NCBI GenBank assembly: GCA_035578155.1
Contig: JAPWDM010000069.1
Span: 316,501 to 380,500, forward strand
From: Brachynemurus nebulosus
Taxonomy: Eukaryota > Arthropoda > Insecta > Neuroptera > Myrmeleontidae
Direction of reading: 5' to 3'
DNA length: 64,000 nt
Shown here in pieces: positions 34,381-46,586 of the stretch. The translations under genes were made by a program, and so were the position numbers. Numbering within the stretch: the stretch's first letter is position 1; each line of letters opens with the position of its first letter. The notes under the pieces were generated by a model that saw nothing but the letters and a program-made list of their open reading frames with translations, had not been told where the DNA came from and did not search any database.

Positions 34381-35991
34381 CTTTATTTAGAAAGCCATTA
34401 TTCTAAACGGAAATCTTTTTCCAAAACTGACTACGAAGTACCTAAAAAGGGCATCAAATTTTAAGTTTATTTGCAAAAAGAAATATCTGAATAAAAAGTT
34501 GTTTCCAAAACGCAATTTTTGAAATTTTATTTTCAAACTGTAACATCTTTAATTTTTTGAATTAAATAATGACCGTTATTTTGAAATTTTCAGTGTGCAT
34601 AAAGGTATCTCAGTAAAGAAAAAATACAACTGGAATGGAAAACCCAACAGAAAATATTACGCTTTAAACCTTCTAACTCATTTTTTGTTGCACGGTCACA
34701 ATAGCATCAATTATCATAGGATAGTATGAATAGCGTGTTACTACCATTAGTGTCTGAAAAAAATACCGGAAGCAAAGAGAAGAAAGTGCTACAAGCCGCA
34801 GGGAAAGATAAAAGTAGATATGTCTAAAATAAAACAAATATTTTACTTAGCAAAAAAATCACGTTTATTTTTTAATTGTGACAATTGTTTCAAGCTTAAA
34901 AGCCCATTTTCAAACAAAGTAAGATGACTTTATGTATATGAAGGTAGAAGAAATTTTTAAAATTAAATTTTTACAAACAATTTTTAGAAAACCATAACAA
35001 AAAAAAAAAAATACGAAAATCAAGTTGAAGATGAAAAAAAAAAACGGCAGAATGTGACTGCATTGGGGAAGACTGTGGTGTTAAAATTTAACGTAATACT
35101 AATTGCGTGGGAAAAATATGGAATTATTATTCATTTTTGTTTTCATTTTAGGCAATGAATTTATTACTTTTTTGTAATTCTGTTTTCAAAATGAAATATC
35201 ATAGTTTTATTTTCAAAATGAATTTTCTTTTTTTGAGGACACATTTTTAAGGGGATTAATTTGAATTAGATTTTTATACTGACTGAGGTTCTTCTCTATA
35301 GCATCCTAACTTTGTTATTCATTGGTAAAAAATCCGTAAAAATTTTGCTGGCGTTAGATATAGAAAATCTCATTTTACTCGAAAATTATATTTTGTTAGA
35401 AATTGCTTTTTGAAAATAAGCTCCACAATTATAAATTTATGCGTGTGTATGTGTTTTAAGTAAATAAATACATAGTAGTTTTTATGAAGATCGAAGGTAC
35501 GTCGTAGCTCAAAATTTTGAACTTGTAAATACAGTCATAGGATGGATGATAGGCGACACACGACAACCGCATACATAAAAAGTTCGCCAAGTGTGTGTCT
35601 GATAAACATTAACTCAGGGTTCTTGTAAGTACCGTTTTTTTTTTTTGGCTGTTGGGAAAAAAGCCTTATAAAGGATTATATTTTTACGGTTTATTATGAA
35701 AATAAATTAATATATTCGACAATGTTATTTGCACTTGTGTTACCCAAGAGCCAGTTAAGTGATAATTTGATTTCTTACAAAACACATTGAGTTTAAAGTA
35801 CAATTCTGAAACGAATTATAAAAATGAAAAGTTGTTAAAAGAACCTCAGTTTGTTTTTAAAGAATCTTTTAATGATGTGCCACACAATTAGAGTACATGG
35901 AATTATTTTTAAAGTTACTTACGAAAAATAAAAATTTTATCCATCTTTCAACATTTCTCTTAATAATATGAATTTTAATTTTTGGGAGATG

Positions 35992-36203
35992 TAAAAGCCC
36001 CCATTATAGAACGGTATCTAATACTGGAACAGTTTTGACATTTACATATTTATTTTTTTAATTAAGGAAACATTAAATGCGAGGTGAATTTAAATTGAAA
36101 AACAATCATTCTATTAATAATTTTTGTTATCAGACGTTTCTTTCAGAAATAACTTCATTAATATGTAAATGTTAAAATTCGTTCCATAATAGGGGCTTTT
36201 ATG
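35992..36203. repeat. Short inverted-repeat pair (MITE-like)
   Basis: AAAAGCCCCCATTATAGAAC... to ...TGACATTTACATATT on the left matches AATATGTAAATGTTAA... to ...CCATAATAGGGGCTTTT on the right, inverted, with small gaps. Confidence 0.6.
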
Positions 36204-36439
36204 TTATAATATCGAAATACACTTTAACATAAAATTTCACTTCAGTTTTCGTATTTTAAATTTTTCTTCGGGATCGAATGACTGTGACTATACCTCGACT
36301 CTTTTATACACAACACATACATATACATAAAGAGGTACAAAGATAGATTTTACATTTTAGTATGTATGTAAATGTATGTTTAACAATTGTAAGATGTCAG
36401 TTTAAAAACATACCAGGTCTATCATGATAAATTGATAAT

Positions 36440-37180
36440 CATATCTTTGAAACTGTAAAAGATAATAAAATTTCTCAAAACCGTTTCTTTAATATGGATT
36501 GGGAACCATTATTATCCGCATTGGTATCCTCTACAACCAGCTCCTAACATTCTAGCCGCCTTTTATCCTTCAATTTCTTAAAATTTTGATATCTTTCAAA
36601 ACTCCCCAAGGCAAAAGTGTGAAAATCGTGGAAGGTCTTCTGTTATTACCTCCCGGTCTGTAATGTTCGTTTGTGCATTTTGATTTTATAATTTGTAAAA
36701 ATAAACTGATTTGGAAAATAATAGTTAATTTGACATTTATAACGTTAAATTTCAATAAATTGATTAAAATATTATTTTTTATAATTTTCCAAAAATAATG
36801 GAAAAATTAATAATAAGTATTTTGTATCTTTCGATTTTAAGATTATAATTTCTTACGATTTTATTTCAAATAGGCATTGGATTTGATACTTGTAAATTTG
36901 AATAAGAGAAAATACATCTCAACTAATTTATTTTTCGTATCCTTCAAATAATAATCGATAAATTAAAATTATATTCGGTATTAACGAATACCATTTTTAA
37001 AGAGCTTTCCAGTGCTGTACCATAAGTGAGGTCTTATAACTTAAAAAAATAGGTTCGGAGACGCCGGGGCTTAGTGGATTGGTTACAAAAGATTCTCATG
37101 TTGGCCATATTGGTTCCCCCTCCATGTCCTAGAAACGGTTTTGAGAAATTTAGCTATCTTTTACAGTTCCACAGATATAA
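36440..37180. repeat. Inverted repeats ~90 bp long around 550 bp
   Basis: GAAACTGTAAAAGATAATAA through TTCTCAAAACCGTTTCT (36448-36488) is the inverse of AGAAACGGTTTTGAGAAATT through TTTTACAGTTCC (37128-37168). Weaker similarity extends inward to GGGAACCA on both sides. This could be a MITE-like or foldback element. Confidence 0.6.
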
Positions 37181-38443
37181 GGCCGGATTGTATTTAAACT
37201 GACACCTTGCACAAATTTTTTATAAATGTTTTTAAATATCAGCTGGTTTTCTAAACAGACCACACTACTGACCTAATTATAAATAAGTTGTTCGTATCAT
37301 CAGCCACCACAAGTTAATAAAATAAGTTTCATGTACGATGACGAAAATAAAAATTTTAATTAATAAATTGTTTAGAATTAATTTTTTTTTTTATAAAAGC
37401 TTTTGTAATCAACATCTTTAATATGGAGTATGCTAACATTTAACTACTATTGTAGCAATACTAATTTGAAATGAAAGTTTTAACAAGAAAAAATAATGTT
37501 AATTTATCTTATTTTTGGAAGAATGAACTTTTGTACGTGTTAACAAAAAGTACATAGATTCTATCTACTTAACGAAAAATTTAATGTTTTGTATAATTTT
37601 GAATTTGAAATGGTTAATTATTGTTAATTGACTATGATAATTATTTTCGCCGATGTGTGTTAAATGTGTCTTTAATGTATTAAATTTGTGAAAAAACTAT
37701 TAAAGTTGATGTAAGTCAGTGATGTTTAAATTACTGAAATCGCTTACAGATGTTTGCTAAATTTAAAATTATGAAATATGACGTAAAATTTGTTTTATTG
37801 CAAAATATGTTAAAATTTTTTGGTACGCTACTGTACAGTTAATTTCAAAAGATTCCGTAAATAAGTACTGTGTGTGAATTTTAGGATGAAACTTGAGAAG
37901 CGCACAAAATTTTAGAGTCTTTAGAAACAATTGTACTACAGTTCAGATATTTTTTAAAGAAAGTACACAAAATATCAACAAAAATGGCCTTTTTGAACAA
38001 CAGTTTTTAATTTATAAATTGGATCTCTTTAAAATGTCTTAATACCTGTTTTTAACGTAGGGAAATAATGCTATGGTGAAAAAAGATTTTAATTACTGCT
38101 GTATTTATTAATTCTTGAAAATTACCTGTTCTTTATTCAGTTAATAAGAATACTGATTTGTACTGCGTAATACAGTAGTATTCTCACAGCTGATTCATTT
38201 AAAATTTTCTATTTGACAATAAAATTAAAATAGCTAATTTTAGAGCACATATATAATAATATTATTCAAGCAAATTTCAATTCAGGTAACAAAAATATTC
38301 AATTTAAAATGCAACAACGATATTTTCTGAGGTGATTCATTTTATTTTTGGTTACTTGTACTTGAGTCAATTTCATTAAAATGATTAATTTTAGGACCAA
38401 CAGTATTTTTTCCGATGATTCATTTTATTATTTTCATAAAAGT

Positions 38444-39085
<642 letters not shown>

Positions 39086-39113
39086 TATGCCGCCCGCCTT
39101 GAAAGGGTAGCTT

Positions 39114-40769
39114 TCAACTGTCCAATGATGATTCCAGTGGCAGTGGAGACAATTTTGAGATGGGTCGCTTGAACGTCCCGTTCAGAGTTCGAATGGTTGC
39201 GACGCGTACGTGTCCGTCATGTCCAGGGTGTAATTCTATGATGTGCCCAAGAATCCACTTGGTTGGTGGAAGTCCCTCTTGGTGAATTAGAACCAACGTA
39301 TCGATGTTGAGATTTGCATGTTGCTGTTTGTTCACAGTTCTTGGCTGAAGCGAACTTAAGTATTCGGGTTGCCAACGACGCCAGAAATGTTGAGTTAACT
39401 GTTGCAGGCGTTGGAATTTTGACAAGCGATTTGAATTTTCTTGCGAAATATCAGGCTCCGGCAGAGCTGTTAACGAGTCCCCAATTAGGAAATGGCCGGG
39501 GGTTAGAATGGACAGATCATTGGGATTGGATGATATGGGTGTCAATGGACGTGAATTCAGACAACTTTCGATTTAACACAAAACTGTGGTCATTTCTTCG
39601 AATGTTAGTGAAGCGTTTGCAAGTATGCGTTTTAAATGAAATTTGCAGGATTTGACTGCAGCTTCCCAAAGACCGCCAAAATTTGGTGCTTTGGGTGGAA
39701 CAAAATGCCAAGTAACTGAATTTTCAGTTAAGAAATGATTGAATGTTTGTTGGTGTGCTTGACTGTTAAATAATTGTGTTAACTGACGTAGTGCGTTGAT
39801 GAAGGAATCAGTGCTCAAATCATGCACCAATTCAATATGAACTGCCTTTGTGGCAAAACATACAAATATGGCAATATACGATTTGATTGTTTTCGCTCTA
39901 CGTAGTTTGTTAGATAAAATATATAAGGGGCCTGCGAAATCAACCCCGCAATCAAGAAATGGCCTACTGGGTTGTAACCTATGTGAAGGCAAGTTTCCCA
40001 TGATTTGTGAGGCGGCCACCGGTTTGGCCTTGAAACACACAATACATTTGTGAATTATGCCTTTTATCACTTGCTTGGCATTCATGGGCCAATATTTTGA
40101 ACGTGCAGTGCATAAGGCCGCTTGCGGTCTTGCATGCAGTTGATTAACATGAATGTGTGTTAAAATTAATTTTGTAAGATTGTGTTTTGGAGGGAGAATG
40201 ATGGGAAATTTCTGATCGAATGGTATTTCTGCATTACGAATTCTCCCACCAACGCGAATTAAATTTTGATCGTCAATAAATGGATTCAAAGTTAATAAAC
40301 TGCTGTTTGATTGAACAGGTTTACCTTGTTTCAAACATTTTATTTCTGCTTGAAATGCTTCATTTTGTGCTAAATAAATAAGACGAAATGTTGCTTGTTT
40401 CAGCTCATCAACCGACAAAAACTTATCACGGTTACGATGTTCCTTGTTGGAACGACAATATGTAATGAACCTAATGCAATAGGCTGTAACGCGACGTAGT
40501 TTTGAAAAACTTAAAAATCGTTCGAAAAAACAACTATGTATATGAGTAACGAAAGCACAATTATCGTCTTCCGCTAATTCATGAGTGACTTGTGAAACGA
40601 TATTTGAATCAATTTGCGATAAATCTGATACAATTATTGATTGGTTTTGGAGCCAGGATGGTCCAGACCACCAAATATGATTTTTGTCGATCAGTTGTGA
40701 TGAACTGAGACCTCGAGAAATGCAATCAGCTGGATTTTGTTCTGAACTGAATATTGTGAATCCGCTCAT
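39114..40769 (-). pseudogene. BEL/Pao integrase region (with RNase H end and DUF5641-type tail)
   Basis: The block 40769-39573 starts in the end of the RNase H region (SSEQNPADCISRGLS). It then has a zinc-binding HHCC region (HIHVNQLH ... CIVCFKAKP), integrase-core start DCGVDFAGPL, CFATKAVHIELVHDLSTDSF, and the Glu region NFGGLWEAAVKS. The segment that normally carries the second catalytic Asp (a 'DNG/DNA-TNF'-like stretch) is missing between LRQLTQLF and NHFLTENSV, so the enzyme is dead. After a frame break near 39550 the block 39545-39114 encodes the C-terminal tail (LTPGHFLIGDSLTALPEPD). It ends 15 bp before the polypurine tract. Confidence 0.85.
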
Positions 40770-41132
40770 TGTATGTTGGGAGGTAAATGAAAACTGGTTG
40801 GATCAAATTTACATGATGGCAATGTTTGATTTAATTTTGGTATGACTAAACAATGCAATGTTGTGGCGAATTCGGTTGTGCGAGACGAAATTGTGAGGCT
40901 AAATTCATGCTTAATATGCGATTGAACCTTGCTGATGCCAATGATTGGAACATGCGTAATTTAATTCGTTGATGTTCATTTCCCGCTCGTGACGCGAATT
41001 GAAAAATAATTTTGAACGCGCTAAACGTGCTTTCACTTGGTCACGTTTAGCAAAGAATTGATTCGGATCGAACCCATGCGCAATAATATTGTCAACGTCA
41101 TCTGAGTGAGGTTCGACTTGGGGTTCAGTCAT
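40770..41132 (-). pseudogene. BEL/Pao gag start and protease-region scrap
   Basis: An ATG at 41132 opens 73 residues (MTEPQVEPHSDDVDN..., QVKARLARSKLFF) compatible with the basic N-terminus of a BEL gag. The frame stops at 40911. A different frame at 40910-40770 reads LTISSRTTEFATTLHCLVIPKL, which resembles the DUF1758 protease region of Pao polyproteins. Large internal deletions therefore join gag directly to protease and then to the RNase H/integrase part. Assignment of the first 73 residues rests mainly on position. Confidence 0.6.
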
Positions 41133-41499
41133 ATTTACAGAATTTGTAATAAATTATAATCAAAGATTAAAATCGAATTGCCAAATGCGCGACGGGTAAA
41201 TATTATATATATTTGCCAACAATAACTATGCAAATTTAAATGCGAAATTGACGAGCTATTTGTAATTATATGCGAAAATGGCACAAACTGTTAGTGCTTA
41301 AATGCGAAATAATACAAAAATGACACAAATTGTACTTGTGGTTAATACGAAACAACACAAATTTTAAAATGCAACATAAATGCGAAAATGACACAACTAA
41401 TATTTGTGATTAATGCGAAAATAAAGCGAAAATAAATACAAAATGACACAAATGATATTGTGTTTAATGCGAAAATAAATACAAGATGACAAAAACGAT

Positions 41500-42312
41500 A
41501 TTGTGTTTAAATGCGAAATGACACAAACGATATTGTGTTTAAATGCGAAATGGCACAAATGATATTGTGCGTAAATGCGAAATGACACAATTGGTATTGT
41601 GTTTAAATGCGAAATGGCACATACGATATTGTGCGTAAATGCGAAATGACACAAATGATATTGTGTTTAAATGTGAAATGGCACAAACGATATTGTGTGT
41701 AAATACGAAATGACACAAATGGTATTGTGTTTAAATGCGAAATGGCACAAACGATATTGTGCGTAAATGCGAAATGACACAAATGATATTGTGTTTAAAT
41801 GCGAAATGGTACAAATGATATTGTGCGTAAATGCGAAATGACACAAATGGTATTGTGTTTAAATGCGAAATGGCACAAACGATATTGTGTTTAAATGCGA
41901 AATGGCACAAACGATATTGTGCGTAAATTGCGAAATGACACAAATGATATTGTATTTAAATGCGAAATGGCACAAATGATATTGTGCGTAAATGCGAAAT
42001 GACACAAATGGTATTGTGTTTAAATGCGAAATGACACAGACGATATTGTGTTTAAATGCGACATGGCACAAATGATATTGTGCGTAAATGCGAAATGACA
42101 CAAATGATATTGTGTTTAAATGCGAAATGGCACAAACGATATTGTGCGTAAATGCGAAATGACACAAATGATATTGTGTTTAAATGCGAAATGGCACAAA
42201 CGATATTGTGCGTAAATGCGAAATGACACAAATGATATTGTGTTTAAATGCGAAATGGCACAAACGATATTGTGCGTAAATGCGAAATGACACAAATGAT
42301 ATTGTGTTTAAA
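41500..42312. repeat. Tandem array A: 32-bp unit (64-bp dimer)
   Basis: Units AATGCGAAATGRCACAAAYG plus ATATTGTGYRT recur every 32 bp (for example TGCGAAAT at 42121, 42153 and 42185). GGCAC/GACAC and GCGT/GTTT variants alternate, giving a 64-bp higher-order period. About 25 units; more decayed units extend left to about 41280. Chance ORFs here are repeat artefacts. Confidence 0.92.
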
Positions 42313-42650
42313 TGCGAACGAATGCGAAAATAAATGCGAAAATGACACAAATATATCTGTGTTTAATGCGAAATGACACAATTGGTATTGTGTTTAAATG
42401 CGACACGAATGCGAAAATAAATGCGAAAATGACACAAATATATCTGTGTTTAATGCGAAATGACACAATTGGTATTGTGTTTAAATGCGACACGAATGCG
42501 AAAATAAATGCGAAAATGACACAAATATATCTGTGTTTAATGCGAAATGACACAATTGGTATTGTGTTTAAATGCGATACGAATGCGAAAATAAATGCGA
42601 ACATGACGCAAATATATCTGTGTTTAATGCGAGACATATGTACTTGTATG
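42313..42650. repeat. Tandem array B: 87-bp unit
   Basis: CGAATGCGAAAATAAATGCG recurs at 42319, 42406, 42493 and 42580, exactly 87 bp apart. The unit combines an array-A-like segment with an ATATATCTGTG segment. Its period is a multiple of three, so frames stay open through it. Confidence 0.92.
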
Positions 42651-42699
42651 CGAAATGACATAACTGCAACCACGTATGCGAGATTACCCGAAAATATTT

Positions 42700-43207
42700 A
42701 TATTTTGTATACGAAAGTGACGAAAAATGCAATTGCGTATGCGAAATAACCGAAAATGTATATATGTTGTATGCGAAAGTGAACGCAAAATGTAATTGCG
42801 TATGCGAAATAACCGAAAATGTATATATGTTGTATGCGAAAGTGAACGCAAAATGTAATTGCGTATGCGAAATAACCGAAAATGTATATATGTTGTATGC
42901 GAAAGTGAACGCAAAATGTAATTGCGTATGCGAAATAACCGAAAATGTATATATGTTGTATGCGAAAGTGAACGCAAAATGTAACTGCGTATGCGAAATA
43001 ACCGAGAATGTATATGAGTTGTATGCGAAAGTGAACGCAAAATGTAATTGCGTATGCGAAATAACCGAAAATGTATATATGTTGTATGCGAAAGTGAACG
43101 CCAAATGTAATTGCGTATGCGAAATAACCGAAAATGTATATATGTTGTATGCGAAAGTGACGCAAAATGCAATTGCGTATGCGAAATAATCGAAAATGTA
43201 TATGAGT
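42700..43207. repeat. Tandem array C: 63-bp unit
   Basis: ATGCGAAAGTG recurs at 42771, 42834, 42897, 42960, 43023, 43086 and 43149 (63 bp), with a first unit 62 bp earlier. Each unit reads ATGCGAAAGTGAACGCAAAA, then TGTAATTGCGTATGCGAAAT, then an AT-rich stretch. Open frames occur on both strands because the period is 21 codons. Confidence 0.92.
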
Positions 43208-43753
43208 TGATACGAAAACAAACAAATATATTGTTTACGAAGTAATATTTGTTTAACAATCAAACACCCAAACCAAAAAATGTATTTAAGTATACGAAAA
43301 ACAATGCAAATTGTATGCATAATTATGAACGAATGTGTATGTATCTATATGTGAAACGAGTATGTTCTAAAATGTATTGTACATACATTGAATCAAATAT
43401 GCAAGTACATATGTATGTGAATGCAAGAAGTACGTTATAAATTTTGAAAATGTTTACAACGTATTCAAGATGTGATTGAATTAACGTGTACTGAAAATGA
43501 CGCACACCAATAGGTACACGGAGTCGCTATCACGTGATCTGATTGTGTTAATGGCTGACTATGACGCTCAACCAACAAACGACATGACCAATTTGAAACA
43601 AAGAAATAACCGTTGAAATTGAATAATTGGAATTAAATTTACTCAAGTTGTCGAATAAAGAAAATCGAAATTGATGACAATGAGATAAAGGAAAAGGGGA
43701 CTCACCTGATGATCCCGTTTTGACGACAAAATGGTTGGAGTCTTCTTCCCTTT

Positions 43754-43771
43754 TCCCGGGTTTCGGCACCA
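43754..43771 (-). other. Primer-binding site of the BEL/Pao element
   Basis: On the element strand it reads TGGTGCCGAAACCCGGGA, a few bases inside the LTR. This is the usual position and type for BEL/Pao. Confidence 0.75.
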
Positions 43772-43777
43772 GAAAGA

Positions 43778-43987
43778 TGTTGTGAATTCTGGAATGTTTT
43801 GCGACAATGTTGCGAATTTGTTGTAAATTTTACATTCCTATGCGAACCGGTCCTTTCCAAGATTGTTGCAAGGTAGAAATAATATCCAACACAATAGTTT
43901 GATAAACATTTAATTTTGTTTAATTATAATTATGAAGTACACCATACAATATACATGGGTTGGTTGTTTTGAATGCAATGTAATATG
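43778..43987 (-). repeat. 5' LTR of the BEL/Pao element, truncated
   Basis: Matches 38599-38808 nearly exactly, then stops abruptly. The remaining 277 bp are missing. The following sequence begins TAGAGCCCGGACACTATAG and matches nothing else in the window. Confidence 0.85.
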
Positions 43988-44639
43988 TAGAGCCCGGACA
44001 CTATAGTGTGCTATAAATCATCCTGTCAAAAAATTGAATGTTCTTCAGTAGCGCAAAAACAAGTATGAGGGGTTAAAAAATGAAAATAAACTGTAATTTC
44101 AAAATCTATAGTCATTTACAAATTTTAATTGTTATCATGTAAATGCAAAGAAAGATGATACTTTCAGTGAAGTGTAGCACACCTTATTAACATATTAATT
44201 TTCAACAAAAGAGTAGTCCAATACTGGCTAGATGCGTTGATGTTAGTTGCAACTAATAATTAATAACCAATGACAAAAATATTTTTTTTTTTTGCAACTA
44301 GTGACTAAAAAATTCAACTATTAGTATTAACTATAAAGTAATTTAGCTTTTAGTTGTAGTTGTTAGTTATATTAAGTAGGTATGAAGTTTATTGAAATTA
44401 TCGTAGAAGCAAAAAAGTAGGAAAATATTTTATTTTCTGATTATTTATTGAACATAAAAACGTAATAAACCAACATGAGTAACAATATAAAAAATCACAA
44501 CTGTAAATTTAAAATAATTGGATACTATTTGCAATCTGTTTTCGATCGAAAGATTTTGATAACGAAAAATAAGTATAATTTATAGTACATATTATATATT
44601 TGAAAGAATACTTCCTTTCCTTATATCATCCATTTTGGA
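43988..44639. other. Non-coding stretch
   Basis: Sequence right of the LTR truncation. No gene is seen. AACTA/TTAGT words at 44235-44370 form a degenerate simple repeat. Confidence 0.5.
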
Positions 44640-45450
44640 AATATCGTTATTTTCGATATCGATAATTTTCGATAACGAAAAGTAGGTTCCGACAGTGGCA
44701 ATACGTTCGGAATACCCACAACTTGCTTCGCTTAAGCCTTCAAAAATTTCGTTATTTTTGGGCTACGATGCACCGTTTAGGAGATATTTACGATTAAAGT
44801 TTTCGATAGCGAAAGTTAACGAAAAGTAGTTTTTTATAAAATTGTTCGGTTACTGACCAGAGCAACGGGACTAACAGAGTCTAAATTAACTAGTTATAAC
44901 CAGTTTATGACAAGTTACGCGGTATCGATAATTTTCGATAACGAAAAGTAGGTTTTGATAGTCGCAATACGTTCGGAATACCCACAACTTGCTTCGCTTA
45001 AGCCTTCAAAAATTTCGTTATTTTTGAGCTACGACGCACCGTTTAGGAGATATTTACGATTAAAGTTTTCGATAGCGAAAGTTAACGAACGGTAGTTTTT
45101 TTAAAAATTGTTCTGTTACTGACCAGATCAATGGGACTAACAGAGCCTAAATTAACTAGTTATAACCAATTTATGACAAATTACGCGGTATCGATAATTT
45201 TCGATAACGAAAAGTAGGTTCTGACAGTCGCAATACGTTCGGAATACCCACAACTTGCTTCGCTTAAGCCTTCAAAAATTTCGTTATTTTTGAGCTACGA
45301 CGCACCGTTTAGGAGATATTTACGATTAAAAAGTTTACGATTGCAAAAGGTAACGATTTGTCATTTTTTTTAAAATACACTATCGTTGACCAAATCAATG
45401 GGACTAATGGAGCTTAAATTCATCAATTATAACCAGTTTATGATAAATAA
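44640..45450. repeat. Three tandem copies of a 266-bp repeat with TATCGATA
   Basis: TATCGATAATTTTCGATAAC occurs with TCGATA at 44659, 44925 and 45191 (266 bp apart). The third copy decays after 45330. Each unit has CGATAACGAAAAGTAGGTT, TACGTTCGGAATACCCACAA and GACGCACCGTTTAGGAGATA. TATCGATA matches the DRE motif known from Drosophila. Confidence 0.9.
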
Positions 45451-46260
45451 TTCGTTATCTTTGCTAGTTCTCGAACAGAATATTCTAAAACTTTTGTTAA
45501 ATATCTTTATTTAGCTTTTATTTCAATAATTCTTCTAATAGGGATATTGGTGTTTCGACATCTTTATTAATTTTCAAATAGAAACTTTTGTCATATCTTT
45601 TCACCTGTATTCAATTTGTTTTTCGATGACTAAAAAAATGGTGAAGTAAATTTTTCGTAATCTTTGCTGATTTCCAGATAGAACATTCTCGAACTTTCGT
45701 TAGATTTCGCTACATGGATCCTTTTTAACTAACTAATTCGATGATGAAATCAAGTTTTGGTTATCTTATCTGATTTTCACATAGAATATTCTAGAACTTT
45801 TACCGAATTTCATTTTTTGGTCGCTTTTTTGATGAACAATCTGATGGTGATGCCAAATTTTCAATAATTTTTCTGATTTCCAAAAAGAATATTCTAGAAC
45901 TATTGACGAATTCTGGTATTTGGACACTTTTTTGATGCCCAAACCGATGGTGAAGTTGGTTTTTGGATATATTTTCTATTTTCAGAATAAAATATTCTCG
46001 AACTTTTGTCGGATTCCGTTAATTGATCGCTTTTTGATGAAAAATTTGGTGGTGAAATCAGATAGTCGATATTTTTTCTAATTTCCAAAACGAATATTCT
46101 AGAACTTATTCTAAGTATCGGTACTTGGTTACTGTTTCGTTGGTCAATCCATTGATTAAGGATTTTTTATATCTTTTCTGACTATTGAAAAAATATTCTA
46201 GAATTTTTGCCAGATTTCGCTATTCAAGCATCTTTTCGATGACCAACCCAGTGGTGAAAT
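45450..46260. repeat. ~103-bp tandem repeat carrying heat-shock-element-like triplets
   Basis: About eight decayed units, each with a conserved core such as GAATATTCTAGAAC. Cores start near 45478, 45581, 45681, 45784, 45887, 45990, 46092 and 46194, about 103 bp apart. At 45681 the core reads GAACATTCTCGAACTTTC, four alternating GAA/TTC blocks at 5-bp spacing. At 45784, 45887 and 46092 three blocks are exact. Between cores are GATGACCAAnCCGATGGTGA-like words. Confidence 0.85.
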
Positions 46261-46586
46261 TGAATTATGTAATAGTTTTAATTTATCTGTATCTTTGTAC
46301 AAGAAATATCTCCTCATAAAAATTTAAAATGAAATTTCGCAAAGTAAATCTCTCAACAGTGAATTATTTAATACCACGTTGACTTCGACGTAATGACTCT
46401 TACAAGTGAACCAAGAAAAATCAATGCTATCTTGAATAACAGATGCCAATTCTCTTCTAACACCCACTGTATGTTGAATTGATTCAGCATTTCAATTCAC
46501 CAAAGTTAATATACGACCTATAATAGTAACTAATTTTTCGCATGGTATAAATTTGTTACTACTGGAGTCAATAAAAACATACCTTC

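Noticed and set aside
41397..42167. Minus-strand ORFs of 70-102 residues in the 32-bp array
   Set aside because: Repeat artefact. 32 bp is not a multiple of three, and the frames rotate with no conserved product.
41500..42312. Possible CRISPR-like array
   Set aside because: Units are adjacent and vary in place, without unique spacers, and the context is a eukaryotic retrotransposon.
42308..43320. Long overlapping ORFs on both strands with Tyr/Phe/His-rich repeats
   Set aside because: They follow exactly from tandem units without stops (63- and 87-bp periods). Several frames are open at once, so coding is not supported.
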